Assembly: GCA_937888905.1 (NCBI GenBank)
Contig: CALATA010000013.1
Coordinates: forward strand, 150,055 to 214,054
Direction: 5' to 3'
DNA length: 64,000 nt
Origin: Terrimonas sp937888905
Lineage (GTDB): Bacteria > Bacteroidota > Bacteroidia > Chitinophagales > Chitinophagaceae
Position 1 is the first letter of the stretch. Each line of letters begins with the position of its first letter. Under the pieces are notes generated by a model, which had not been told where the DNA came from, did not search any database, and saw nothing but the letters and a program-made list of their open reading frames with translations. Shown here piece after piece: positions 7,652-15,477 of the stretch. The position numbers were made by a program, and so were the translations under genes.

Positions 7652-8422
7652 ATGCTCACCGAAGCCAAAAAGCAAAAGCTTATCGAGAACATCAAGCTCT
7701 ATATTAAAAAATTTCTCTCCGGCTCTATCACCGACCTCGACGAAAGCGGCACCCGGATCATGATCAATCATTTCCTTACCGATGTGCTCGGCTACACGGC
7801 ACTTGAAGAGGTACGTACAGAATACATGATCAAAGGCACTTATGCCGACTACATGATACAGATCAACGGCAAGCGGCATTTCCTGGTGGAAGTAAAAGCC
7901 TTTTCCCTGAACATCAATGAAAGTCATCTGCGGCAGGCAGTGAATTATGGTGCCAATGAAGGAGTGGAATGGGCATTGCTCACCAATGGCAAACAGTTCG
8001 ATTTTTACAAAATAATTTTCGAAAAACCGATCCAGCACAAAAAAGTATTTACTGTCGACCTCACCGACTCTTCCAGCCTGAAAGCTGCTTACGACATTAT
8101 CGAATACCTGGCTAAAGACAGCCTCAACAAAGGCGGACTGGATGCATTATGGAATAAAGCACAGGCAATGACCCCCATCTCGATTTCCAAACAATTGCTG
8201 TGTCCGGAAGTGGTTGCCATCGTACGCAAAAACGTCAATAAAGCCTATGAAATGAAATTCAATGACCAGCAGATCCAGGAGACTATTTTGAAGGTCATTG
8301 CCGAGAAGATCGATCTGAGTGGATTTAAAGTGCCGAGGCTGGTTAAAAAAGAAAATACGCCGAAGAAGAATCCACCGCCTGAAACCAATGTTATTACGTC
8401 TGTGGAGAATCCGGAAGTATAA
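7652..8422 (+). CDS. Stand-alone HsdR-N-like PD-(D/E)XK nuclease domain protein
   Basis: The 256-residue protein carries the type I restriction HsdR N-terminal fold. D66 (YADYMI) and E80-V-K82 (FLVEVKAF) are the expected D...ExK catalytic residues, and they are followed by a QAVNYGANEGVEWALLTNG block that matches the QxxxY/LTNG motif of the family. There is no helicase or methylase nearby. The C-terminal third (about residues 150-256) is helical and ends in a Lys/Pro-rich tail. It is predicted to be a cytoplasmic nuclease, perhaps type IV-like restriction or DNA repair. It is convergent with the 101-residue gene, with only five bases between the stops. Confidence 0.8.
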   Translation: MLTEAKKQKLIENIKLYIKKFLSGSITDLDESGTRIMINHFLTDVLGYTALEEVRTEYMIKGTYADYMIQINGKRHFLVEVKAFSLNINESHLRQAVNYGANEGVEWALLTNGKQFDFYKIIFEKPIQHKKVFTVDLTDSSSLKAAYDIIEYLAKDSLNKGGLDALWNKAQAMTPISISKQLLCPEVVAIVRKNVNKAYEMKFNDQQIQETILKVIAEKIDLSGFKVPRLVKKENTPKKNPPPETNVITSVENPEV

Positions 8423-8427
8423 ATTTC

Positions 8428-8733
8428 TTACAGCACTTCCCTTGAAGCCGCGATATAATTCAAGACCTCTATCTGCGGCTCGCCGGTTAAATTTTTATCC
8501 CGTTCCTGCTGGAATTGCAGAAAGGACGGCACTTGCAATAGTTCCTCCTGTATGGCTTTGTCCTGGTATTGCGAGAGATGCACAAAAGTACCACCATCAT
8601 TTTTTTGAAAAATGGTATAGAGGAAACGGCTGTTATCAAGGGTTTTAAAATCCTGCAGGAAGGCTTCAATCAATTGTTTGTTGACAGAAACATGTCCCTC
8701 ATTAATGGTATAAGTCACTTTTACCGCAATCAT
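8428..8733 (-). CDS. Small dimeric alpha-beta barrel (ABM-like) protein
   Basis: The 101-residue protein starts MIAVKVTYTINEGHVSVNKQ and has the beta-alpha-beta pattern of ferredoxin-like dimeric barrels (VTYTI, FLQDFKTL, RFLYTIFQKNDGGTFVHLSQY, SFLQFQQERD). Related folds include antibiotic-biosynthesis monooxygenases and stress-responsive A/B barrels, but no catalytic residues are evident. It follows the PhyH gene on the same strand after nine bases, so the two are probably co-transcribed. Confidence 0.7.
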   Translation of the reverse strand: MIAVKVTYTINEGHVSVNKQLIEAFLQDFKTLDNSRFLYTIFQKNDGGTFVHLSQYQDKAIQEELLQVPSFLQFQQERDKNLTGEPQIEVLNYIAASREVL

Positions 8734-8742
8734 AGGATTTAT

Positions 8743-9693
8743 TTATAGCCGGTTAAAACTAAGGTATTGTACAAACCTGGGCAGGTCAGAGTGATTACAG
8801 CTTGCGGCATGCGGCAATGTCTGCAACCACAGCACAACATCTCCTTTTTTGCCGGCGATGTATTCAGGCTTCAGCGTTGTGCGCATCTGGTGATACGATT
8901 CAATTTCATCCGGATATTTTTGCTGCCAGTCATCAAATTGTTTGTGAAATCCCGGAACGACTTTTAACGGACCTCTGTTTTCCGGCACGTCATTCAGGTA
9001 GATCAACCCCTGAATATAAGTCGGATCGGGTTTGCGGTAATTCATATCCCAGTGAAGCAGATGATGTGCAAATTTCCAATCATCTGTTTCAGGCGGATTG
9101 AAACTTCCTTTGTCGGTTTGCGGAATAATCGCATAAGTATTATAGAGTTCCGCAAAAAGTTGTTTGATATTCGGATGCGAGCGTACCCGGTGCATACTTT
9201 CGTGCTGGTATTGCTGCAACATTAATCCGTGCCAGTCGGTATGTCCTTTGTACCAGGTAGACGGATCCGCCAGATCGATTGCCAGAAAACCACAAATAAA
9301 ATCGGTAACGGCATCGCATAGTTCCTCTTCCACCAGACCACTTACCCTGATATAGCCCTGCTCCTGCCAGTGCACTAGTTGTTCATCGTTCAGCAGTTTT
9401 CGTTCAACCACCGCCGGGCCATCGGCCATTTCATTTTGCTGCCATTCGCGGAAAGCAGCGGCCGACGCCTTTATTTGCTGCTCCCCTTTTATCCGGATCA
9501 TCCATTCCTGCAAATGCGCGATATCTTTACAGTCGGCATAGATGAACTGATAAGTTTCAAATCGTCCAAGACCGTACATATCTATCCACACCGCTTCTGT
9601 TTTGCTATAATCCGCAGACGCAGGAGGAGCAAGTCCTTCTTTCAATGATTTATGGCGCTCGTAAAACACCGGGAGAAATGCACAGTCGATCAT
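8743..9693 (-). CDS. Phytanoyl-CoA dioxygenase (PhyH) family protein with extra N-terminal domain
   Basis: The 316-residue protein has a C-terminal Fe(II)/2-oxoglutarate dioxygenase domain from about residue 95. It has the metal motif H214-W-D216 (HHLLHWDMNYR), distal histidine H295 (LPHAASCNHSD) and 2-oxoglutarate-binding arginine R306 (LPRFVQYLSF). The first 90 residues (FLPVFYERHKSLKEG, then FETYQFIYADCKDIAHLQEWM) are an added domain I do not recognise. The reaction would be hydroxylation of a small organic substrate in the cytoplasm; the substrate is unknown. It lies in a three-gene minus-strand run: SUKH gene (27 bases upstream), this gene, ABM-like gene. Confidence 0.87.
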   Translation of the reverse strand: MIDCAFLPVFYERHKSLKEGLAPPASADYSKTEAVWIDMYGLGRFETYQFIYADCKDIAHLQEWMIRIKGEQQIKASAAAFREWQQNEMADGPAVVERKLLNDEQLVHWQEQGYIRVSGLVEEELCDAVTDFICGFLAIDLADPSTWYKGHTDWHGLMLQQYQHESMHRVRSHPNIKQLFAELYNTYAIIPQTDKGSFNPPETDDWKFAHHLLHWDMNYRKPDPTYIQGLIYLNDVPENRGPLKVVPGFHKQFDDWQQKYPDEIESYHQMRTTLKPEYIAGKKGDVVLWLQTLPHAASCNHSDLPRFVQYLSFNRL

Positions 9694-9720
9694 GAACCTT
9701 GTTATTTATCGGGTAATCTA

Positions 9721-10425
9721 CTACTGTTCTTCGTCCTCTTCTTCTTCATCGTCTTCATACGACACATAAGACCATTCCACTTCTATTTCGTCCAGCAATT
9801 CATCAAAAGCGTGCTGATCGCTGGTGCCGATAAAAACAGCATTGCAATTGCCGCTATCATCGAAAGATAGACTGATCACTTCGCGGAAATCATCGGTATA
9901 CACTTTTTGTTTTTCCCAACTGATGTCCGGCACTTCGTTCCAACGTTGCTGTATCGCTTTTACCACTTCCGGATCAACCTCATCCAGGCAATTGGCATTG
10001 TATTTTAATCCACCCATTGTACCGTTGTAAACAGCCATGAGCAGGAAAAAATTCTCCACCGTGCTGGTTTCCCGGTGCCAGTCGGGCATTTCTTCATCGC
10101 CGTAATTGCCCCAAACCGGCGGACTCTCCAATTGCAACTCATCTTTCTTTATACCCCAGCTCACCACTCCCTGGTTTTCTTCGTAAAACAGCAGATAATC
10201 ATCTTCTGAATAACCGACTTCACCGTTGGGTTTCAGCAAACGGTTGTGCGAGGCATTGACGCGCTCATTTTTTCCAAGATGCAGATAGTAATCGCGGAGC
10301 TTGCCGGGCAGGCGAACACCAAGGTCGATTTCCAGGTTAATGATTTCCTCTTCGGAATAGCCAAACGTTTCATCGGCTGGTAAATCGTACAGGGTACGTA
10401 TCTTTTGAAGGTACATCATATCCAA
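9721..10425 (-). CDS. SMI1/KNR4 (SUKH) family protein
   Basis: The 234-residue protein begins with the SUKH pattern: SEEEIINLEIDLGVRLPGKLRDYYLHLGKN near residues 23-52, followed by the DDYLLFYEENQGVVSWGI strand block and GLKYNANCLDEVD. The C-terminal part ends in an acidic tail (EDDEEEEDEEQ). SUKH proteins are known as immunity proteins against contact-dependent or polymorphic toxins, but many genomic copies are orphan. No toxin gene is adjacent, so an immunity role is only a possibility. It is the first gene of a minus-strand run with PhyH and the ABM-like gene. Confidence 0.85.
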   Translation of the reverse strand: MDMMYLQKIRTLYDLPADETFGYSEEEIINLEIDLGVRLPGKLRDYYLHLGKNERVNASHNRLLKPNGEVGYSEDDYLLFYEENQGVVSWGIKKDELQLESPPVWGNYGDEEMPDWHRETSTVENFFLLMAVYNGTMGGLKYNANCLDEVDPEVVKAIQQRWNEVPDISWEKQKVYTDDFREVISLSFDDSGNCNAVFIGTSDQHAFDELLDEIEVEWSYVSYEDDEEEEDEEQ

Positions 10426-10481
10426 ATTTCCACATTTTCCGGCTTCTTTCTGCGTTTGGGATTAAATTTTTAAATTAAAAA

Positions 10482-11045
10482 ATGGAAACAAACATTCTCT
10501 GGAGCGGTCGTGAATATTTTTCGCTGGAAAATTGCCTGATAAAATCAGTTAATCAAGGGCACACGATCACGTCGACCATTGTGGGTTATTATGAAGAAAA
10601 AATATATAAAGTTGATTACCGGATAGAGACGGATGCGCACTGGCATACGCAAGTACTGGAAATTCATTGTTTCCACGATCACCATGTCTTTTCCAATTTA
10701 TTGCAGGCCGACGGACATGGAAGCTGGACCTGCAACGGCATGCCGGTCCCGGAACTGGATGGTTGTATCGACGTGGATATACCTGTGACGCCATTTACCA
10801 ATACCCTTCCGATCCGTCGTTTACAATGGCAGCATAAAGAAACCAGGGAAATCAACGTGGTATACTGTGATGTATTGGCGCGGAATATCCGCCGTGTGGC
10901 GCAGCAATACACCTGCCTTTCAGACACCGCTTATCACTATCAGAATGTACCGAATGATTTTGAAGCTACGATACAGACAGACCGGTCGGGATTTGTGGTG
11001 GACTATCCGGAATTATTTGTGCGGAAAGCTGTTTCTATTCGTTGA
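10482..11045 (+). CDS. Putative glycolipid-binding family protein
   Basis: The 187-residue protein reads METNILWSGREYFSLENCLI and contains GYYEEKIYKVDYRIETDAHWHTQVLEI, DGHGSWTCNGMPVPELDGCIDVDI and TPFTNTLPIRRL. This set matches the family annotated as putative glycolipid-binding (PF06475). The fold is a mostly-beta half barrel, with no signal peptide, so it should be cytoplasmic. The biochemical role is not established. It is divergent from the SUKH gene (gap 56 bases) and precedes the DUF5694 gene by 59 bases. Confidence 0.82.
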   Translation: METNILWSGREYFSLENCLIKSVNQGHTITSTIVGYYEEKIYKVDYRIETDAHWHTQVLEIHCFHDHHVFSNLLQADGHGSWTCNGMPVPELDGCIDVDIPVTPFTNTLPIRRLQWQHKETREINVVYCDVLARNIRRVAQQYTCLSDTAYHYQNVPNDFEATIQTDRSGFVVDYPELFVRKAVSIR

Positions 11046-11104
11046 CCGCAACTGTAACTTTTTATTGTTGAATGCGTTTAACAGGTACAAAATATGCTGA
11101 TAAA

Positions 11105-11941
11105 ATGACAAGATTACTATCTGTTGCACTTCTGCTGGGCATCGGCCCTGTTCTTTGTTCTGCCCAGACCGTTCCCTATAACGAAAAGAAAATCTACAAG
11201 GATAAATTCGACAACGCCATTCCGGTATTGAATGTGGCAACCTTTCACATGGGCTTTACATCCGACGCTTCCTCCACCAACTTCGATGAGCACGACCGTA
11301 AAAACCAGGAAGAAATAAAAAAAGTAGCGAAATTGCTTGCTGCCTTTAAACCCACTATCATTGTCATCGAAGATCTTCCCGCAAATGATTCTGCGCGGCT
11401 AGCGGACTTCCTCGACTACTGCAATAATCCGGCAAAAAAATATAAAGATCCCGACGAGCGGGAGCTACTTGCTTACGAAGTAGGCAGATTGAGCCAGGCA
11501 AAAAAAATATACGGCGTGGATTTTAAAGAAGGCTACGACTATAATATTGGTGGCAAAATTTCCAATCCTGCCGACAAAACCACCGTTAGCCAATACTGGA
11601 GCCTGCTCGACTACAACGAAAAGAGAAATCCTGAAGAAGGTATTCCTTTTTATGATTTGTTCAAATTGAACAATCATCCGCAATACCTGGAAAGTCTCAT
11701 CAACATCAACGCCGATTTGCTGACCTATATTTCCACGAAAGGAAAATCAGAAGGCGCCGATGAAGCAGCAAAATTCTATCATCGCAACCTGGTGATGTTC
11801 TCCAATCTTAATCAGATTCAGGTGACATCAACCGATCGTATATTCATCCTGATGGGCGGCACCCATACGGCCTTCTTCCAGGATTTTCTTAAGCGAAGCC
11901 CGAAATTCAACCTGGTGAATGTGTTTGATTATTTGAAGTAA
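11105..11941 (+). CDS. Secreted DUF5694-type protein
   Basis: The 278-residue protein starts MTRLLSVALLLGIGPVLCSAQ, a signal peptide. The mature domain has VLNVATFHMGFTSD, a FKPTIIVIEDLPAND strand-turn and a late ILMGGTHTAFFQDFL motif. The pattern of H in the first strand, E after the second and a late GG-x-H recalls the TraB/ChaN/EreA superfamily, in which such residues line a metal or heme site. The function is unknown and the site is probably periplasmic. ATG 11105 is taken because it starts the signal peptide. The gene is convergent with the operon ending at 12251, and a MITE-like copy fills the gap. Confidence 0.75.
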   Translation: MTRLLSVALLLGIGPVLCSAQTVPYNEKKIYKDKFDNAIPVLNVATFHMGFTSDASSTNFDEHDRKNQEEIKKVAKLLAAFKPTIIVIEDLPANDSARLADFLDYCNNPAKKYKDPDERELLAYEVGRLSQAKKIYGVDFKEGYDYNIGGKISNPADKTTVSQYWSLLDYNEKRNPEEGIPFYDLFKLNNHPQYLESLININADLLTYISTKGKSEGADEAAKFYHRNLVMFSNLNQIQVTSTDRIFILMGGTHTAFFQDFLKRSPKFNLVNVFDYLK

Positions 11942-11977
11942 ACAGTCAATACGTTTCCTTTTCCTGGTTCATGAGGA

Positions 11978-12208
11978 CACCATAACTGTTCGGAAGATTT
12001 TAAAACTGTCAATCCGACATCACGCCACCGTTGGTCTCCAGACCAACGGGCCTCCCTATCCTTGAGTTATGTACGAAGTTGACCCTAAGCTACCTGACTT
12101 TTGCTTGTTGGTCGGGAGACCAACAAGGGCGCTAACTTATACCTCACGCCGCCATTACGTTTAAAAATGAAAAGCGACTCCTTGCGATAAACGTTCCGAA
12201 CAGTTGTT
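11978..12208 (-). mobile_element. MITE-like repeat, copy B (inverted)
   Basis: About 231 bases, the reverse complement of the 5331-5572 element. The ends read CACCATAACTGTTCGGAA and the complement of AACAACTGTTCGGAA. Two intact internal hairpins: CCGTTGGTCT, CC, AGACCAACGG at 12028-12049, and CTTGTTGGTC, GGGA, GACCAACAAG at 12104-12127. The second is decayed in copy A, so copy B is closer to the ancestral form. It lies between convergent genes, where the hairpins could also act as terminators. Confidence 0.72.
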
Positions 12209-12229
12209 CACTTATTGACGATTAACGCC

Positions 12230-12250
12230 TTTTGAATTTTGACTTTTGAA
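12230..12250. repeat. Heptamer array, TTTTGAM type
   Basis: Three 7-base units, TTTTGAA, TTTTGAC, TTTTGAA, that end exactly one base before the stop codon of the minus-strand gene at 12251. Confidence 0.75.
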
Positions 12251-12829
12251 TTAAAACTCCACATCATCCGCCACATTGCCTCCCTGTTCTTCTGCAAATC
12301 TCTTCGCATACTCCGCTTGTTTCTTCTGCTGGTAGTCGATAAAATGATGAATATTCCCGGTCTGGCCGCCGGCCATTTCCTGGTTTTGCACTTCCATCCA
12401 CTTCATGGCTACGGTTTGAAAATCCCCCAATGAAATGCCATAATTTTCCTGGATCCATTGTGCGCCGTCATATCCATATTCGTAGGCAGCCTGACGTGCG
12501 CCATTCAGTTCTTCGTAGAAATAACGATCGTCGCGCATTTTGTCGAGGTTGGCTTTTCCTTCGTCGCCCACCTGGGCCTGGAGGTCTTTTAACTTCGGAT
12601 GATTTTCCGCTTGTCCGAAATACTCGCCAAAGGCCATCGTCACGGCAAAGCTGCTGTCCTCCTGCATACGCGCCACCCACAAGGCAGACGCCTCTTCAAA
12701 TACAGCATGTTCGATGCCTAATTTTTTACAGATTTCTTTTACATCAACGCCATTGGCCATTTTAGCCGACACCGCTGCGTAGTCATAAAGCGAAACGCCA
12801 TGAATCGGCTCTAACAATGGATTGCTCAT
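12251..12829 (-). CDS. Soluble protein of unknown function in SPFH operon
   Basis: The 192-residue protein begins MSNPLLEPIHGVSLYDYAAV and is helical and acidic, with ISLGDFQTVAMKWMEVQNQ near residue 135 and a QQKKQAEYAKRFAEEQGG helix near the end. It has no signal or membrane segment. The start IHGVSLYDYAAVSAKMANGVD resembles a small Bacteroidota family often annotated only as DUF. It is the last gene of the operon with two zinc-ribbon proteins and the SPFH protein, 12 bases after the preceding stop, so a role with that set is likely. I cannot name a function. Confidence 0.75.
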   Translation of the reverse strand: MSNPLLEPIHGVSLYDYAAVSAKMANGVDVKEICKKLGIEHAVFEEASALWVARMQEDSSFAVTMAFGEYFGQAENHPKLKDLQAQVGDEGKANLDKMRDDRYFYEELNGARQAAYEYGYDGAQWIQENYGISLGDFQTVAMKWMEVQNQEMAGGQTGNIHHFIDYQQKKQAEYAKRFAEEQGGNVADDVEF

Positions 12830-12841
12830 AGTTACTAATGC

Positions 12842-13777
12842 TTAAAGTTTATATTTTCTGTAGTCGCTCAATAAACGGTTGTAGAATTTCTCATGCTCCT
12901 CCGTCAATGCCGGATTAATCTTGTTCCATTCATCAAACATCGCACGCAAATAGGTTTGATACAGCGCAGGACGTTTGCGCTCAAGTTCCTCATGCAGTTT
13001 TCCCAATTCTTCGATGCGGCTGGTCTTTTCCCTGATGACCCGGTTGTTTTTTTCCTGAATAAGACTCAATTGTATCTTGTGACGCTCGAGGTATAATTCC
13101 TGCGTTTTAGCAGGTATCGCATCATGTTCTTTCAACAGATGGGCCGTTCTTTGTTCGGCGAGACTGCGGCCAAGCTGTTCCAGCGTTTTTGCTTTGGAAC
13201 TCGGCTCAAAGGTATTGCGGGTCTGACAGGCGGGACAGGTTATATAGGTGGTAGTGAAATAGATTTTTTCAATAACTATAGGACTTCCGCATTGGACGCA
13301 GGCAAATTTATTCCTGATCGCTTCGTATTCGTCGAGTATCTGCTGGTATTTTGCTTCGTAGTTTTCGGAGTAAGTCGCCTCTACCTGGCCGCGGTAGTGA
13401 TTCTTCAATTCATCCAGTTGGTTGTAGCGGTCGTAGCAATCGTTTCTGAAATCGTAATAAGCCGTGGATAATGCATGATCATTGGTGGTAAAGCGAAAAT
13501 TGGTGATCTTCTCTTCTTTTACTTCCAGCGCTTTTTTCTGAATACTGTCCAGTTGTCCGAGTACGGCGGCTTTCATGCGGTGATAGGCGCGCTTGTATTC
13601 GTCTGTATCAGTATTGTTCAACTCAGTTAATTCGGGAAGAGAGGCTTCTGCAAACTCCTTCATCTTTTGTTCCAGCTTTTCGATGAATGCGAAAAATCGT
13701 TCCCTGGTTTCTTCCATTTCCTTGATAGCGGCAGTGGCTTCGTTGTTTGTTGCCTGGTTGCTGAAAAGTCCGAACAT
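12842..13777 (-). CDS. Coiled-coil protein with central zinc ribbon
   Basis: The 311-residue protein has a long N-terminal helical region (about residues 14-165, IKEMEETRERFFAFIEKLEQ). A zinc ribbon follows at about residues 169-196 (FACVQCGSPIV then ITCPACQTRNTF, CxxC...CxxC), and then a second helical region to the end. No signal peptide, so it is cytoplasmic or membrane-associated from inside. It lies two bases after the small zinc-ribbon gene and 12 bases before the next gene. The set recalls the ydjGHI/pspA membrane-stress loci of Bacillus, where a zinc-ribbon protein accompanies an SPFH protein; that link is inference. Confidence 0.8.
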   Translation of the reverse strand: MFGLFSNQATNNEATAAIKEMEETRERFFAFIEKLEQKMKEFAEASLPELTELNNTDTDEYKRAYHRMKAAVLGQLDSIQKKALEVKEEKITNFRFTTNDHALSTAYYDFRNDCYDRYNQLDELKNHYRGQVEATYSENYEAKYQQILDEYEAIRNKFACVQCGSPIVIEKIYFTTTYITCPACQTRNTFEPSSKAKTLEQLGRSLAEQRTAHLLKEHDAIPAKTQELYLERHKIQLSLIQEKNNRVIREKTSRIEELGKLHEELERKRPALYQTYLRAMFDEWNKINPALTEEHEKFYNRLLSDYRKYKL

Positions 13778-13779
13778 AG

Positions 13780-14031
13780 TCAGGTGTTTTGAGAATTATC
13801 TTCTTTTTTCAGGTTAATGCCATCGGTAAGTTGGACGGAAAGGAATTCGAATCCGCAGTAGGCGCAATGTGTGAGACCGTCTTGTTTTGCACGGCCGGCA
13901 CCGCAATTGGGGCAGGCGCGCACATTTACTTTTGCCTCTTCCCCGGTAAATTCTCCGCCGTAATTTTTTTGTTCTTTCGCCTTTTGTTTCATCCGCTCCA
14001 ACAATGAAAGCGGTTTATTTTCTGCTGACAT
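13780..14031 (-). CDS. Small zinc-ribbon protein
   Basis: The 83-residue protein has a basic N-terminal helix (LLERMKQKAKEQKNYGG) and one zinc ribbon, ACPNCGAGRAKQDG then HCAYCGFEFL, with the CxxC...CxxC spacing of zf-ribbon_3 or TFIIB-like domains. It is five bases after the SPFH gene and two bases before the coiled-coil gene. It probably acts as a protein-protein or nucleic-acid adaptor in that operon. Confidence 0.82.
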   Translation of the reverse strand: MSAENKPLSLLERMKQKAKEQKNYGGEFTGEEAKVNVRACPNCGAGRAKQDGLTHCAYCGFEFLSVQLTDGINLKKEDNSQNT

Positions 14032-14036
14032 AGCCT

Positions 14037-14968
14037 TTACAGTTTATCGATGAGTTCTGCTTTTTTGGCTTTGTATTCCGTTTCATCAATCAGGCCGTTT
14101 TCAAAAAGCAATTTCAATTGCTGTAACCGGCCTGCGATATCATCTTGTGGTTTCTGCTGTGTCTGGTTTAGCAGGATGCCCATGGCCATGGCATTGGTAG
14201 TGGCTTCGTTGACTGCCGTTCCTTTTTCACCGATTGCCTGTGCAGTGTTGAAGCGTGTGTATTTGTCCATGTCGTTCACCATGTTCATGTTGGTGATCTT
14301 GTCGAAATGCGCAGCCACTTCTTCCGGCAGCGTGACGCTGGTGATGGTGAACGTCAGCAGTTCGATCCCAAACTGTGCAAAGTATGGCCGGAGGAATGGT
14401 TCGATTTTCCTGCCGAGTTCGGTTACGTTACCGGCCACATCCGTTACGGAAATATTTTGCTGCGCCAGTACTTCTCCGAATTTAGGAGCGATAAAATCAC
14501 GCAGCTCTTGCTGCAGTTCGAAGATGGTAAAGGTTTTATAAGAGCCGGCGTATTGCCCGAAAAAGATGGTGATGTCGTTGATGCGGATATCGAAGGTGCC
14601 GAAAGCGCGCACGCGCACCTGTCCGAATTCCGGATCGCGCATCATTACCGGCGCAGGCGTTCCCCATTTATTGTTGACGAACTGCCGGGTATTGATAAAA
14701 TAAATATCTGCTTTGAAAGGACTCTTGAATCCGTATTTCCAGCCTTTGAGCCGGCTTAGGATGGGATGTTTTCGGTTTGCAGCGTATGCAGGCCCGGCTG
14801 AAAAACGTCGGCAAGTTGTCCTTCGTTAAGAAACACCGCCACCTGTGATTCACGGACGGTAAGTTTAGCACCGTTTTTAATTTCCTTGTCTTCATCTGCA
14901 TATTTCCACATCAGCAGATTGGGATCGGGAGTAGTATCTTCTATGATCTCGATGAAAGGAGCATTCAT
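14037..14968 (-). pseudogene. SPFH-domain (virion-core/YdjI-like) protein, interrupted by a one-base frameshift
   Basis: Translation from ATG 14968 gives 70 residues ending ...LHTLQTENIPS and a stop. If one base is added in the CCC run at 14763-14765, the frame continues as ILSRLKGWKYGFKSPFKAD, then INTRQFVNNKWGTPAPV, and joins directly to the 202-residue downstream frame (MMRDPEFGQVRVRAFGTFDI). The joined product, about 310 residues, is a full SPFH protein of the YdjI/virion-core group with the C-terminal short-helix tail IDETEYKAKKAELIDKL. Either the gene is a very recent pseudogene, the run is a phase-variable tract, or a base was lost in sequencing. The three genes downstream are intact, which favours a recent or artefactual change. 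Confidence 0.85.
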
Positions 14969-15212
14969 TAGCTGTACGGTTTACATGGTTGGCAGTTGAT
15001 GATCAAGAAAGGATCAAAAAGGACAACAGCGAACGTAATGCACTTTTTCAAATGCCATGGTATGCCGTTCCGGTATTGTCTTTTTGCGACAACATCGAAG
15101 ACAATTTTAGTGCCACGCTTCCGATAACGTGTTGATTATTTGGTTAATTATCGCCGGAAAAGTGATTCGGGTCCGGGCGACTAAGGATTTACCATTGGTT
15201 TGGGTGAGAAGA

Positions 15213-15229
15213 TTTTTTTTTGGGGGGGG
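15213..15229. repeat. Homopolymer junction T9-G8
   Basis: Nine T directly followed by eight G, within the 281-base gap 14969-15249 between the SPFH operon and the small gene at 15250. The G-run is the longest in the window and is of the kind that varies by slippage. The rest of this gap shows nothing I can name. Confidence 0.6.
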
Positions 15230-15249
15230 TATTTTCAAGGCTTCTTTGA

Positions 15250-15477
15250 TTAAACGTACCCCAACTTTGAAAGCTTTTCAACACGGCCATCCTTAATTTT
15301 TTTTACAACCCAACCGTCCTCGGATACAACTACATATCCCATTACCTCCATAGCATTTTTTGCAGCCCGACGCCCCGCAGCTTTTGCTGTAGCCACAACC
15401 ATTCTTTTGGTCAAATACGCATAGCCAAATTTGCAACTTTTCCTATCGCTGGCATTCATAAAAAAGTTAATCCTCAC
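15250..15477 (-). CDS. Small basic protein, translationally coupled to bestrophin
   Basis: The 75-codon frame starts with GTG at 15477, which overlaps the bestrophin stop as GTGA. Internal ATGs at about codons 7 and 26 are alternatives. The core AKAAGRRAAKNAMEVMGYVVVSEDGWVVKK and the end KDGRVEKLSKL look like a small soluble protein with an alpha helix and a beta hairpin. Similar short proteins with an EDGWVV segment occur in Bacteroidota, as far as I recall. No function can be given. Confidence 0.5.
   Translation of the reverse strand: MRINFFMNASDRKSCKFGYAYLTKRMVVATAKAAGRRAAKNAMEVMGYVVVSEDGWVVKKIKDGRVEKLSKLGYV

Noticed and set aside
7652..8422. Complete type I restriction system
   Set aside because: No hsdM, hsdS or HsdR helicase part is near; only the nuclease domain is encoded.
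14668..14901. 77-codon frame overlapping the SPFH gene
   Set aside because: It is the out-of-phase reading of the SPFH gene around the frameshift, not a separate gene.
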